Shown here piece by piece: positions 8,971 through 17,618 of a DNA stretch of 64,000 nucleotides (its first letter is position 1; each line of letters starts with the position of its first letter). The notes beneath the pieces were generated by a model that saw nothing but the letters and a program-made list of their open reading frames with translations, ran no database searches and was not told the origin of the DNA. The translations under genes were made by a program, and so were the position numbers. The stretch covers positions 1-64,000 of the forward strand of contig JAGLCJ010000001.1 in NCBI GenBank assembly GCA_023146255.1, in the 5' to 3' direction. Source of the stretch: Alcanivoracaceae bacterium (GTDB lineage: Bacteria > Pseudomonadota > Gammaproteobacteria > Pseudomonadales > Alcanivoracaceae).

Positions 8971-9693
8971 GTGGCGGACTGGCAGTACTGCGCGCTGACT
9001 GATCAAGGTGTGAAGCGCAAGCATAATGAAGATGCGGTGGTTGCCGTGCCGGACATTGCCCTGTGGGCGGTGGCTGACGGCATGGGCGGCCATGAGGCCG
9101 GAGACGTAGCCAGCAAGATGGTGGTGGATGCGTTGGCGTCGGTGCAGCGGCCGGATAATTTCAGTCTCTTCATCGATGCGGTCGAAGATGCCCTGACCGC
9201 CGTCAACCAGAACATGCGTGACCATGCCGGCCGGGAATACGCTGGCAGGACCATGGGATCAACGGTGGTCTCCATGCTCGGTGCTGATGGCTACGGTGCC
9301 TGTGTCTGGGCCGGTGATTCCCGTCTCTATCGCTTGCGTGATGGCAACCTCGAAACCTTGTCCCGTGACCACAGTCAGGTCCAGCGTCTGGTCGATGCCG
9401 GTGTGTTGAGTGAGGCCGAGGCCGATGCCCACCCCAATTCCAACGTGATTACCCGCGCCGTGGGTGGCGCAGCCGCTCTGGTGGTGGATGTGGTGATGTT
9501 TGATGTCCGCCCTGGGGACCGCTATCTGCTCTGTAGTGACGGTCTTCATAACGAGCTGTCCAAAGAGGCGATTGCCGCTACGCTGGCGCGGGGACCGGTT
9601 TCAGACTCCGCTCAGTCACTGATTGATCAAGCCATTCAAAATGGTGCGCGCGATAACGTGTCGGTGATTGTCATCGAGGCGGGGGGCGCATGA
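8971..9693 (+). CDS. PP2C-family protein serine/threonine phosphatase
   Basis: This is a 240-residue, metal-dependent (PPM/PP2C) phosphatase of the bacterial Stp1/PrpC type. Visible motifs, in order: RKHNEDA (about 11-17), VADGMGGHEAGDVAS (30-44), GSTVV (92-96), WAGDSRLYRLRDG (111-123), SRDHS (129-133), LLCSDGLHNEL (186-196) and the final DNVSVIVI. The metal-binding Asp residues are all present. The GTG start has GGGGGA 3-4 bases upstream. Its stop overlaps the next gene. No partner Ser/Thr kinase is encoded in the window, so its substrate is unknown. Confidence 0.9.
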   Translation: MADWQYCALTDQGVKRKHNEDAVVAVPDIALWAVADGMGGHEAGDVASKMVVDALASVQRPDNFSLFIDAVEDALTAVNQNMRDHAGREYAGRTMGSTVVSMLGADGYGACVWAGDSRLYRLRDGNLETLSRDHSQVQRLVDAGVLSEAEADAHPNSNVITRAVGGAAALVVDVVMFDVRPGDRYLLCSDGLHNELSKEAIAATLARGPVSDSAQSLIDQAIQNGARDNVSVIVIEAGGA

Positions 9694-10058
9694 ACGCAAC
9701 CGGCGAAAAACTGAATCAGGATCTGCTGGCGTTAACGGAGTCATTTGCCAACGCGGCGATTGGGCCGGCCGAGTTCCGGCGGCGGAGGCGTGAGATTATC
9801 TGTGAGTGGACCGGTCAGCCGGTGCCGGTGGTGGATGTTTCGGCGCCCAGTGAGGACGATACCCATCCGGGGATGAAGGCCATTACCGATAAGGATGTGC
9901 GTGATGCAGCGCGCGCCGCGAAGCCGGCTGCTGCACCGGCGGCTGAGTCATCCGGCAAGCCGATCCGCTGGGGGCTGTGGATTACCGTGATGCTGCTGCT
10001 GTTCGCCTTCAGTGGCGCGGGCGCGCTGATCTGGTTTGTACTGCGCCGGTCAGCCTGA
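9690..10058 (+). CDS. Small single-helix membrane protein coupled to PP2C gene
   Basis: The 122-residue product is not a family I recognise. An acidic and basic N-terminal region (LLALTESFANAAIGPAEFRRRRREI, about residues 13-38) precedes an Ala/Pro-rich linker. One C-terminal membrane helix follows (about 95-117), then three positive residues, a tail-anchor-like layout with the body in the cytoplasm. The start ATGA overlaps the phosphatase stop, so the two are co-translated. A role as membrane anchor or adaptor for the phosphatase is inference. Confidence 0.7.
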   Translation: MNATGEKLNQDLLALTESFANAAIGPAEFRRRRREIICEWTGQPVPVVDVSAPSEDDTHPGMKAITDKDVRDAARAAKPAAAPAAESSGKPIRWGLWITVMLLLFAFSGAGALIWFVLRRSA

Positions 10059-10073
10059 GCCGACACCGCTCTC

Positions 10074-10877
10074 TTACGATACACCCTGCCCGGAAAGCTG
10101 CACGACCTTGTCATTCAGTTTCTTGATCTGCTTTGCCATGTCGGTCATCAGGCCGTGAATCATGGTCGGGTTGCTTCGGATCAGGGTTTTGAACTGATCT
10201 TTCGGCACCTTGACCACAGAGCAGCGAGTGCGTGCACGTACCGTGGCCGACCGTGGCGAGTGGGTCAGGACCGCCAGTGCCCCCAGTACTTCTCCTTCGC
10301 CAACTTCGCCCACCACAACATGGTCGACGATTACGTCGGCGGAGCCCTCAAACAGGCTGAAGACATAATCCGGGCGGTCACCCTGCTCGATGATGACGTC
10401 TCCGGGTTGGTAATAGGCAAAGCCCGGTGTGGTCTGGGTTTCGGTGTCAGACTGGGAGGCCAGCAATCGCATCAAAATGGATTGCTGGGTCATCAGCATG
10501 CGAGTCCACATTCTTGCGCTTTCGGCGTCGGAGAGCGCGGCTCTTACCAGGGTCAGAGTGTCATAACATTGCAGCATGACCGGTGCTTCGGCGATGTAAG
10601 CGAGACTGTCCGGAGCATCGGGGGCAGCGTCGGGCAGGATCAGGTCGCCTTCATCCCAGGTGAACAGCCGCCGCCCCATGGATTTGACGCCGACCATGCC
10701 GGTTTTTACCAGATAGGTCTTGCCGGCAATCATGCCGGCACTGAGCAGGTTGTCGCTGGCCTTCAGGGATACCGGTTCCGATGGCAATGACAGGCGGTTC
10801 AGCAGTTCATCTACCTGCCGTTTGTACTGGCGCATCAGGGCGGAGAAACCCGGGGTCGGTTCGGCGAGCGATATCAT
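10074..10877 (-). CDS. Cyclic nucleotide-binding domain protein
   Basis: The protein has 267 residues. The C-terminal part (about 145-250) is a cNMP-binding beta-roll with the hinge sequence YYQPGDVIIEQGD and the phosphate-binding-cassette-like GEVLGALAVLTHSPRSATVRA. The N-terminal half looks like a degenerate second copy of the same fold (LLSAGMIAGKTYLVKTGMVGV). There is no HTH, so it is not a CRP/FNR regulator. It is convergent with the PP2C operon, ending 16 bp from it. A shared signalling role is plausible but unproven. Confidence 0.8.
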   Translation of the reverse strand: MISLAEPTPGFSALMRQYKRQVDELLNRLSLPSEPVSLKASDNLLSAGMIAGKTYLVKTGMVGVKSMGRRLFTWDEGDLILPDAAPDAPDSLAYIAEAPVMLQCYDTLTLVRAALSDAESARMWTRMLMTQQSILMRLLASQSDTETQTTPGFAYYQPGDVIIEQGDRPDYVFSLFEGSADVIVDHVVVGEVGEGEVLGALAVLTHSPRSATVRARTRCSVVKVPKDQFKTLIRSNPTMIHGLMTDMAKQIKKLNDKVVQLSGQGVS

Positions 10878-11008
10878 CAGCTATCAGGCTCCGTAACGGG
10901 GGAATGCCAGGGAGTATGACCGAAATACCGAAACCGGGACAGACGACCAGGTCGCGTTCCGGGGTTGGCACAGGAGCAGCAGATCACACTCTGTTGTGGT
11001 GGTGTTGC

Positions 11009-11806
11009 CTAGCGGGGCCGGAATACCGGGGGGCGTTTCTCGAAGTTGGCACGCATGGCTTCGCGCTGGTTGCCGCCGAGCAATAATGCCAATTGCAGTC
11101 GCCGCTCGCGTGCCAGTGCACCACGCTCACTGCTTTGCCCGGTGCTGCGGAACAGCCGCTTGGCGGCGCTGATAGCATGCGGGGACCGCTCTGCAATCTG
11201 AGCTGCAAGTGCTTCCGCCGCTGGCATTGGATCGGTGGCAACAGCGCTGATCAGGCCGAGGGACTTTGCTTCACTGGCATCGAATTTGCGGCCAGTCATG
11301 GTCAGTTCCATGGCGACATCGGCGGCCACCAGCTCGCGCAGGGTGACGGAGGCACTCATGTCCGGAATCAGGCCCCACTGGATTTCCATAATGGAGAACT
11401 GGCAGTCCGGGGTGCTGAAACGGAAATCACAGGCCAGCGCCAGCTGCATGCCACCGCCGAAGCAGTAGCCGTGCGTGACCGCAATCACCGGCACTGGCAG
11501 ATCGCGCCAGACCAGACACATGCGCTGGAACACATTGTCCTTGCGCAGCCAGGGCAGAAAAGCAAGGAGAATGCCCGCCGGTTTGCGCATCACCGTGGCA
11601 AAGTCGAGACCGGCGCAGAACGCCTTGCCATCTCCACGCAGAATCACGGCGCGAACGTCGCGCTGGCGACGAATCAGCTTCGCGGCGTCAATCAGGGCAT
11701 ACATCATGTCCAGATCAAGGCCGTTATACTTTTCTTCACGGCTGAGGCTGACAATCGCCAAATGCTGACGAAACTCCACCGTAACCCGATTGCGCAGCGT
11801 TTCCAT
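11009..11806 (-). CDS. Crotonase-family protein (enoyl-CoA hydratase/isomerase-like)
   Basis: Acyl-CoA-binding crotonase fold of 265 residues. The oxyanion-hole segments are CAGLD (64-68) and GGGM (117-120). The first catalytic Glu of classical hydratases appears replaced by Gln (Q121). An Asp sits at 149 in PDMSAS, the region where dienoyl-CoA isomerases carry an acidic residue. It is therefore more likely an isomerase or another crotonase than a standard hydratase. ATG 11806 was preferred over 11812 because GGGAG lies 7 bases upstream. It begins 17 bp after the gatB stop and may ride on that operon. Confidence 0.85.
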   Translation of the reverse strand: METLRNRVTVEFRQHLAIVSLSREEKYNGLDLDMMYALIDAAKLIRRQRDVRAVILRGDGKAFCAGLDFATVMRKPAGILLAFLPWLRKDNVFQRMCLVWRDLPVPVIAVTHGYCFGGGMQLALACDFRFSTPDCQFSIMEIQWGLIPDMSASVTLRELVAADVAMELTMTGRKFDASEAKSLGLISAVATDPMPAAEALAAQIAERSPHAISAAKRLFRSTGQSSERGALARERRLQLALLLGGNQREAMRANFEKRPPVFRPR

Positions 11807-11823
11807 AATCATGCTCCCGCCGT

Positions 11824-13272
11824 TCAGCCTTCCAGTGCCTTTTGCAGCAGCTCATTGAGCTGTTGCGGATTGGCCTTGCCCTGTGAGGCTTTCATTGCCT
11901 GACCAACGAAGAAGCCAAACATTTTTTTACGCTTGCCCTCATCGGCGGCGCGATAGGCCTCAGCCTGCGCAGCATTGTCGGCGATGATCTGGTCGACCAT
12001 TTTCTGCAGGGCGCCGCTATCCGAAACCTGCTTCAGGCCGCGTGCTTCAATAATCTGGTCCGGGCTGCCTTCGCCGTTCCAGCAGCCTTCGAATACCTGC
12101 TTGGCGATTTTCGAACTAATGGTGTTGTCCTTCAGCCGGGCGATCAGCTCGGCCAGATGCTCGGCAGAGACCGGACAGGCAGCAATGGCCTTTTCCTCGG
12201 CATTCAGTTTCGCAGCCAGCTCACCCATGATCCAGTTCGCAGCCAGTTTGGCGTCGCCGCTCAGCTTTACCACTGCTTCAAAATAATCGCTGGTGGCAAG
12301 ATCGGATGACAGTATGCGGGCATCGTAATCAGACAAACCGAACTGCTCGACAAAGCGAACGAGGCGCTGTGCCGGCAGCTCAGGCAGGCTGTTTTTCAGC
12401 TCGATAATCTGCTCTTCGCTGAGCATAACCGGTAACAGATCCGGGCACGGGAAGTAGCGGTAATCGTTGGCGTCTTCCTTGCTGCGCATAGCTCGGGACA
12501 CGCCGGTATCGCCATTGAACAGGCGGGTTTCCTGAGTGATGCTGCCGCCGTCTTCGAGAATATCGATCTGTCGTTCGACTTCTTTGCGAATCGCCATTTC
12601 CATAAAGCGGAACGAGTTCAGATTCTTGGTCTCGGTGCGGGTGCCGAGTTTTTCTTCACCTTTGCGACGGACCGAGACGTTGACGTCAAAACGTAGCGAG
12701 CCCTGTGACATGTCGCCGTCACAGACGCCAATGGCCGTCACCAGGCTGTGCAGTGCGCGGGCAAACGCTACCGCTTCCTCGGCGCTGCGCATGTCCGGCT
12801 CGGTGACCACCTCGATCAGTGGTGTGCCGGCACGATTGAGATCAATGCCGGTCATGCCATGAAAATCTTCGTGCAGTGATTTACCGGCGTCTTCTTCCAG
12901 ATGGGCGTGATGAATACGCACGGTCTTGCGGCTGCCATCATCCAGCACCACTTCCATGCTGCCGGTGCCGACAATCGGCTCGGCCAGCTGGGTGGTCTGG
13001 TAGCCCTTGGGCAAATCCGGGTAGAAGTAATTCTTGCGCTCGAACACCGAGCGGCGGTTGATTTCGGCGCCCACGGCGAGGCCAAACTTCACTGCCATAT
13101 TTACCGCTTCGCGGTTCAGCACCGGCAGGGTGCCAGGCAGGGCGAGGTCGACCAGCGACGCATGACTGTTCGGCTCGGCGCCAAAGGCGGTGCTGGCGGC
13201 AGAGAAAATCTTGGTTTTGGTAGCCAGCTGAACGTGAATTTCCAGGCCGATAACGGTTTCCCAGGCGCTCAT
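11824..13272 (-). CDS. gatB: Aspartyl/glutamyl-tRNA amidotransferase subunit B
   Basis: Subunit B (482 residues) of GatCAB, which phosphorylates misacylated Glu-tRNA(Gln) and/or Asp-tRNA(Asn) and converts it to the amide using ammonia from GatA. The N-terminal kinase-like cradle opens with WETVIGLEIHVQL. The helical and YqeY-type tail domain lies in the last 150 residues. Its start overlaps the gatA stop by 4 bp. Confidence 0.97.
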   Translation of the reverse strand: MSAWETVIGLEIHVQLATKTKIFSAASTAFGAEPNSHASLVDLALPGTLPVLNREAVNMAVKFGLAVGAEINRRSVFERKNYFYPDLPKGYQTTQLAEPIVGTGSMEVVLDDGSRKTVRIHHAHLEEDAGKSLHEDFHGMTGIDLNRAGTPLIEVVTEPDMRSAEEAVAFARALHSLVTAIGVCDGDMSQGSLRFDVNVSVRRKGEEKLGTRTETKNLNSFRFMEMAIRKEVERQIDILEDGGSITQETRLFNGDTGVSRAMRSKEDANDYRYFPCPDLLPVMLSEEQIIELKNSLPELPAQRLVRFVEQFGLSDYDARILSSDLATSDYFEAVVKLSGDAKLAANWIMGELAAKLNAEEKAIAACPVSAEHLAELIARLKDNTISSKIAKQVFEGCWNGEGSPDQIIEARGLKQVSDSGALQKMVDQIIADNAAQAEAYRAADEGKRKKMFGFFVGQAMKASQGKANPQQLNELLQKALEG

Positions 13273-14735
13273 TGCTCACCTCCGAAGGCCGGCGCCTGAC
13301 GGTGCCAGTCGGTGGCCTGCTGATAACGATGGGCCACGTTCAGAATCTGTCCTTCACGGAAATAGTTGCCAACCAGCTGCACGCCGGCGGGCAGGCCGTC
13401 GATCATGCCGGCCGGCATCGACAGGGCCGGCAGGCCAGCCAGATTCACGGCGATGGTGAATACGTCAGCCATGTACATGGTGACCGGGTCATCTTTTTTC
13501 GCGCCCAGCGGGAAAGCCACTTCCGGCGAGGTCGGGCCAAGAATGACATCGGCCTTTTCAAAGGCGCGGGCAAAATCATCGCTAATCAGTCGGCGTACCT
13601 TCTGCGCGCGCAGGTAGTAGGCGTCGTAATAGCCATGTGACAGCGCATAGGTGCCAACCAGAATGCGGCGTTGCACTTCATCACCAAAGCCTTCGCTGCG
13701 CGAGCGCTTGTAAAGATCCATCAGATCGACCGGATCCTGACAGCGATAACCATAGCGAACGCCATCAAAACGTGACAGGTTTGACGATGCTTCTGCTGGC
13801 GCGATGACGTAATACGCCGGCACGGAAAGTTTTACGCTGGGTAGCGATACGCTCACAACTTTGGCGCCCTGGCGCTCCAGTTCGCGTGCGGTTTCGCGAG
13901 TGAGTTCAGCAATGCGGGCATCCAGCGAGGCCGGGAAGAATTCTTCCGGCAAACCGACGGTCAGTCCGGCCAGTGGTTTGTCGAGATCGGCCAGATAATT
14001 ATCCACCGGACGATTCAGGCTGGTGGAATCCTTGTCGTCATGGCCGACCATGGATTGCAGAAGCAGGGCACAATCCGCTGCGCTTTGCGCCATGGGGCCG
14101 GCCTGATCAAGGCTTGAAGCAAAAGCGATCATGCCCCAGCGCGATACCGTGCCATAGGTTGGTTTTAACCCGGTAATACCCGTCAATGCCGCCGGTTGCC
14201 GAATCGAACCGCCGGTGTCCGTGCCGGTGGCGGCAGGAGCGAGGCGTGCGGCAACAGCAGCGGCTGAGCCACCGGACGAACCACCCGGCACACGGGATAA
14301 ATCCCATGGGTTTTTTACCGGACCATAAAAACTGGTTTCATTCGACGAGCCCATGGCGAACTCGTCCATATTGGTTTTGCCAAGCATGACGGCCCCGGCA
14401 GCACGCATTTTTTTCACCACCGTGGCGTCATAGGGCGAAATAAAATTATCCAGCATGCGCGAACCGCAGGAAGTGCGAACGCCATTGGTGCAGAAAATAT
14501 CTTTATGGGCGATCGGCAAACCATTCAGCAAACCGGCCTCGCCTTTACCGCGCAGCACGTCGGCAGCATCGGCTTCGCTACGGGCCTGCTCGGCGGTGAC
14601 GGTGACAAAGCTGTTCAGCTCGCCGTCGAAGCGTTCAATGCGGGCAAGAAAATAATCGGTCAGCTCGCGTGACGAAATATCGCCGCCATCAAGCAGGGTC
14701 TTGAGTTCGGTCAGGGTATGTTGATGCAGGCTCAT
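13269..14735 (-). CDS. gatA: Aspartyl/glutamyl-tRNA amidotransferase subunit A
   Basis: Amidase-signature glutaminase subunit of GatCAB, 488 residues. The catalytic Ser-cisSer-Lys triad is recognisable: Lys in GLPIAHKDIF (about 78), and the two serines in the glycine/serine-rich segment GGSSGGSAAAVAA and in DTGGSIRQPA. It overlaps gatC and gatB by 4 bp each, giving coupled translation of the heterotrimer. Confidence 0.97.
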   Translation of the reverse strand: MSLHQHTLTELKTLLDGGDISSRELTDYFLARIERFDGELNSFVTVTAEQARSEADAADVLRGKGEAGLLNGLPIAHKDIFCTNGVRTSCGSRMLDNFISPYDATVVKKMRAAGAVMLGKTNMDEFAMGSSNETSFYGPVKNPWDLSRVPGGSSGGSAAAVAARLAPAATGTDTGGSIRQPAALTGITGLKPTYGTVSRWGMIAFASSLDQAGPMAQSAADCALLLQSMVGHDDKDSTSLNRPVDNYLADLDKPLAGLTVGLPEEFFPASLDARIAELTRETARELERQGAKVVSVSLPSVKLSVPAYYVIAPAEASSNLSRFDGVRYGYRCQDPVDLMDLYKRSRSEGFGDEVQRRILVGTYALSHGYYDAYYLRAQKVRRLISDDFARAFEKADVILGPTSPEVAFPLGAKKDDPVTMYMADVFTIAVNLAGLPALSMPAGMIDGLPAGVQLVGNYFREGQILNVAHRYQQATDWHRQAPAFGGEQ

Positions 14736-15019
14736 TCGATCACCCGGGGAACGAGGAAGCAGCCGCCTTCGCTGGCGGCTGCCAGCGGCAGTACGCGATC
14801 ACGCAGGTCGGCCGGCTCGGCAATGTCGGCGCGCAGCGGCTGGCTGACATCGAGCGGGTGCGCCAGCGGCGCGATCTGATCAACATCGGCACTGGCCAGC
14901 TCGTCGACCATATTGAGGATGTCGCTGAGGCGGCCGGCGAGGGCGGCGCTCTGCTCGCTGCTGACATGCAGGCGGGCCAGATGGGCCACCTTCATTACGG
15001 TGTCCTGGTCGATTGCCAT
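14732..15019 (-). CDS. gatC: Aspartyl/glutamyl-tRNA amidotransferase subunit C
   Basis: Small subunit (95 residues) that wraps between GatA and GatB and stabilises GatA. The family N-terminus VMKVAHLARLHVS and the central PLAHPLDV are present. It is the first gene of gatCAB, divergent from mreB across 172 bp that must carry both promoters. I saw no convincing -35/-10 pair there. Confidence 0.95.
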   Translation of the reverse strand: MAIDQDTVMKVAHLARLHVSSEQSAALAGRLSDILNMVDELASADVDQIAPLAHPLDVSQPLRADIAEPADLRDRVLPLAAASEGGCFLVPRVIE

Positions 15020-15191
15020 CGGAAGGTCTCCGGCAGGGTCGGGAAAGGCGGCAAAACTACCATATCTGTGATCTGGCCGGCACCCCTTCGCCCGCAGCTT
15101 GCTTGCCGAAACCCCATGCCATTGCTAGAGTTGCCCGATTGTGGCGGGACCCCCCGTCTTTCTCCGGAAAAATTCAGGAATCTGCCCAGTC

Positions 15192-16235
15192 ATGTCCTTC
15201 TTCAAGCGCATCCGCGGGATGTTCTCCACCGATCTGTCGATCGACCTTGGTACCGCCAATACCCTTATTTATGTCCGTGGTCGCGGCATTGTGCTGGACG
15301 AGCCCTCGGTGGTGGCGATCCGTCACCAGGGCGCGCAGAAGAGCGTGGCCGCCGTCGGTACCGAGGCAAAACGCATGCTTGGCCGTACCCCGGGCAACAT
15401 CACCGCGATCCGGCCGATGAAGGATGGCGTCATCGCCGACTTCGAAGTCACCGAGAAGATGCTCCAGTACTTCATCAAGAAAGTGCATGAAACCGGCTTT
15501 TTCCCGCCGGCACCGCGGGTGCTGGTCTGTGTGCCGTGCCAGTCCACACAGGTGGAGCGCAAGGCGATTCTTGATTCTGCCTACGGCGCCGGTGCCCGTG
15601 AGGTATATCTGATTGAAGAGCCGATGGCAGCAGCCATCGGTGCCGGCCTGCCGGTGGAAGAGGCGCGCGGCTCCATGGTGGTGGATATCGGCGGTGGCAC
15701 CACCGAGATCGCCATCATCTCCCTGAACGGCATTGTCTACTCCCAGTCCCTGCGGATCGGCGGCGACAAGTTCGATGAGGCCATTGTCTCGTTCGTCCGC
15801 AAGGAATACGGCAGCCTGATCGGTGAATCCACCGCCGAGCGCATCAAACAGGAAATCGGCTGTGCCTTCCCGGGTGGCGAGCTGCTTGAGATCGATGTCC
15901 GTGGCCGTAACCTTGCCGAGGGGGTGCCGCGCCAGTTCACCCTGAACAGCGAGGAAATTCTTGAGGCGCTGCGTGAGCCGCTGACGGCCATCGTCAATGG
16001 TGTGAAGAACGCCCTTGAAGCGTCGCCGCCGGAACTGGCCTCGGATATCGCTGATAGCGGCATGGTGCTGACCGGTGGCGGCGCTTTGCTGCGCGACATC
16101 GACAAGCTGCTGTCCGAGGAAACCGGTTTGTCGGTGATTGTTGCCGATGACCCGCTGACGTGCGTCGCTCGTGGCGGCGGCAAGGCTCTGGAGATCATGG
16201 ATACCCGTGGTCTCGATCTGATTACCAGTATCTGA
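15192..16235 (+). CDS. mreB: Rod-shape-determining actin-like protein MreB
   Basis: Bacterial actin homologue of 347 residues that polymerises under the inner membrane and directs lateral wall synthesis with MreC, MreD, RodZ and PBP2. The phosphate-1 motif DLGTANTLIY is at about 17-26, and the phosphate-2 motif VVDIGGGTTEIA follows near 160. The basic, amphipathic N-terminus MSFFKRIRGMF fits membrane binding. ATG 15192 was chosen for that N-terminus; AGGAA lies 11 bases upstream. A frame open from 15141 has no family match. First gene of mreBCD-maf. Confidence 0.97.
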   Translation: MSFFKRIRGMFSTDLSIDLGTANTLIYVRGRGIVLDEPSVVAIRHQGAQKSVAAVGTEAKRMLGRTPGNITAIRPMKDGVIADFEVTEKMLQYFIKKVHETGFFPPAPRVLVCVPCQSTQVERKAILDSAYGAGAREVYLIEEPMAAAIGAGLPVEEARGSMVVDIGGGTTEIAIISLNGIVYSQSLRIGGDKFDEAIVSFVRKEYGSLIGESTAERIKQEIGCAFPGGELLEIDVRGRNLAEGVPRQFTLNSEEILEALREPLTAIVNGVKNALEASPPELASDIADSGMVLTGGGALLRDIDKLLSEETGLSVIVADDPLTCVARGGGKALEIMDTRGLDLITSI

Positions 16236-16269
16236 CCGGGCGCCCGCCCGGCGTCTGCGGAGGCCTGTC

Positions 16270-17133
16270 ATCGCCGGTCTGTTCTCTGACAACAGTGGCC
16301 ATTCCGGTTACCGCCTGCTGGCGGCGATCGTGTTGTCGACGCTGCTGATCCTGCTTGACCAGCGCAGCCCATGGGGCGATTCCGTGCGCTATCCGATCAG
16401 CTATCTGACCGGCGTTGTCCATTATCTGGCGAACCTCCCGGGCAGTGTGCTGTCCGGGCTGCAAAGCCAGGCCCGCTCCCGAAGCGAGCTGCGTGAGGAC
16501 AACGAGCGGCTGCAGCGGCAACTGCTGGTGCTGGAGCAACGCTCCCAGCGTCTGGCGGTGCTGGAGGCGGAAAATGTCCGCTTGCGCGAACTGCTGAACT
16601 CCTCCGCCAATCTTGATGCCCGGGTGCTGGTGGCGGAAATTATCGGTGTCGAACCGGACCCGAATCGGCATGAAATCATCATCAATAAAGGGGTTGGTGA
16701 TGGTCTGTTCAAAGGTCAGGCGGTGCTGGATGCGCACGGCCTGATTGGTCAGTTGGTGGAAGTGGGTCCTTACACCTCGCGTGCTCTGCTGATTACCGAT
16801 GCCACCCACGCCCTCTCCGTCAAGGTTAACCGCAGCGGTGTGCGCTCCATTCTCGCCGGTACCGGTCACCCGGACCGACTGCATCTGCTTTATGTGCCAG
16901 ACAGCGCTGATATTGCCGAAGGCGATCTGCTGGTCAGCACCGGCCTCGGCCGTCGCTATCCGGCCGGCTATCCCGCCGCCACGGTAACGGCCATAACCCA
17001 TGAACCCGGCCAGCCGTTCGTGACGGTGGAGGCAAGGCCAGCGGCCTGGATTGATCGCGCCAGCCACGTGCTGCTGGTGGAAGGTCGTCAGGGCGAGATT
17101 GGGGAATCGGGGAGTGATGTCGATGGCCCGTGA
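16270..17133 (+). CDS. mreC: Rod-shape-determining protein MreC (start codon uncertain)
   Basis: Bitopic periplasmic scaffold of the elongasome: one N-terminal helix (about residues 14-32), a coiled coil (RSRSELREDNERLQRQLLVLEQ) and the two beta-barrel C-terminal domains. The first conventional in-frame start, GTG 16330, falls inside the membrane helix and would remove half of it. A strong Shine-Dalgarno (CGGAGG, 16258-16263) lies 6 bases before an ATC at 16270. That ATC yields a normal 287-residue protein beginning (I/M)AGLFSDNSG. I therefore place the start there, as a non-AUG initiation or a sequence error in an ATG. Confidence 0.85.
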   Translation: MAGLFSDNSGHSGYRLLAAIVLSTLLILLDQRSPWGDSVRYPISYLTGVVHYLANLPGSVLSGLQSQARSRSELREDNERLQRQLLVLEQRSQRLAVLEAENVRLRELLNSSANLDARVLVAEIIGVEPDPNRHEIIINKGVGDGLFKGQAVLDAHGLIGQLVEVGPYTSRALLITDATHALSVKVNRSGVRSILAGTGHPDRLHLLYVPDSADIAEGDLLVSTGLGRRYPAGYPAATVTAITHEPGQPFVTVEARPAAWIDRASHVLLVEGRQGEIGESGSDVDGP

Positions 17134-17617
17134 CCTGAAGCCGGCCGGCACCGGCATTATCCTGCTGACCCTGGCGCTGGCCGCCTGGGTATCGATGTTG
17201 CCCTGGCCTGACAAAATCAGCCTGCTCCGACCGGAGTGGCTGGTGCTGGTGCTGATCTACTGGGTGATCGCGCTGCCCTACAGAATCGGTGTGTTCTGGG
17301 GCTTTTTCGCTGGCCTGTTTCAGGATGTTCTGGTCGGCGCGGTACTCGGTCAGCATGCACTGGCCTTTGCTCTGGTGGCCTGGCTGGCGCAGGCGACTCA
17401 CAAGCGGCTCCGGGTTTTCCCGCCGCTGCAGCAGAGCCTGGTGATTTTTCTGCTGGTCGGTGTCTCGGTGATGGTGTCCTATCTGGTTCAGGACGCTGCC
17501 GGCCGGGCGCAGTACAGCCCGCTACTGATGCAGCTGGCCGCCGTCGCCAGCGCGCTGCTGTGGCGACCGGTCTATGTCCTGCTGCGCGGAGTCCGGCAGC
17601 GTTTTCTGGTGCGCTGA
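17123..17617 (+). CDS. mreD: Rod-shape-determining protein MreD
   Basis: Polytopic inner-membrane partner of MreC, about 164 residues with five to six hydrophobic segments and the family-typical PEWLVLVLIYWVIALP and GFFAGLFQDVL motifs. ATG 17123 was chosen because GGGGAG (17109-17114) lies 8 bases upstream; ATG 17117 or GTG 17114 are alternatives. It overlaps the end of mreC, and its stop is one base before maf. Confidence 0.93.
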   Translation: MARDLKPAGTGIILLTLALAAWVSMLPWPDKISLLRPEWLVLVLIYWVIALPYRIGVFWGFFAGLFQDVLVGAVLGQHALAFALVAWLAQATHKRLRVFPPLQQSLVIFLLVGVSVMVSYLVQDAAGRAQYSPLLMQLAAVASALLWRPVYVLLRGVRQRFLVR

Positions 17618-17618
17618 C

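Noticed and set aside
15174..16292. Open frame antisense to mreB
   Set aside because: mreB is unmistakable; the antisense product has no domain.
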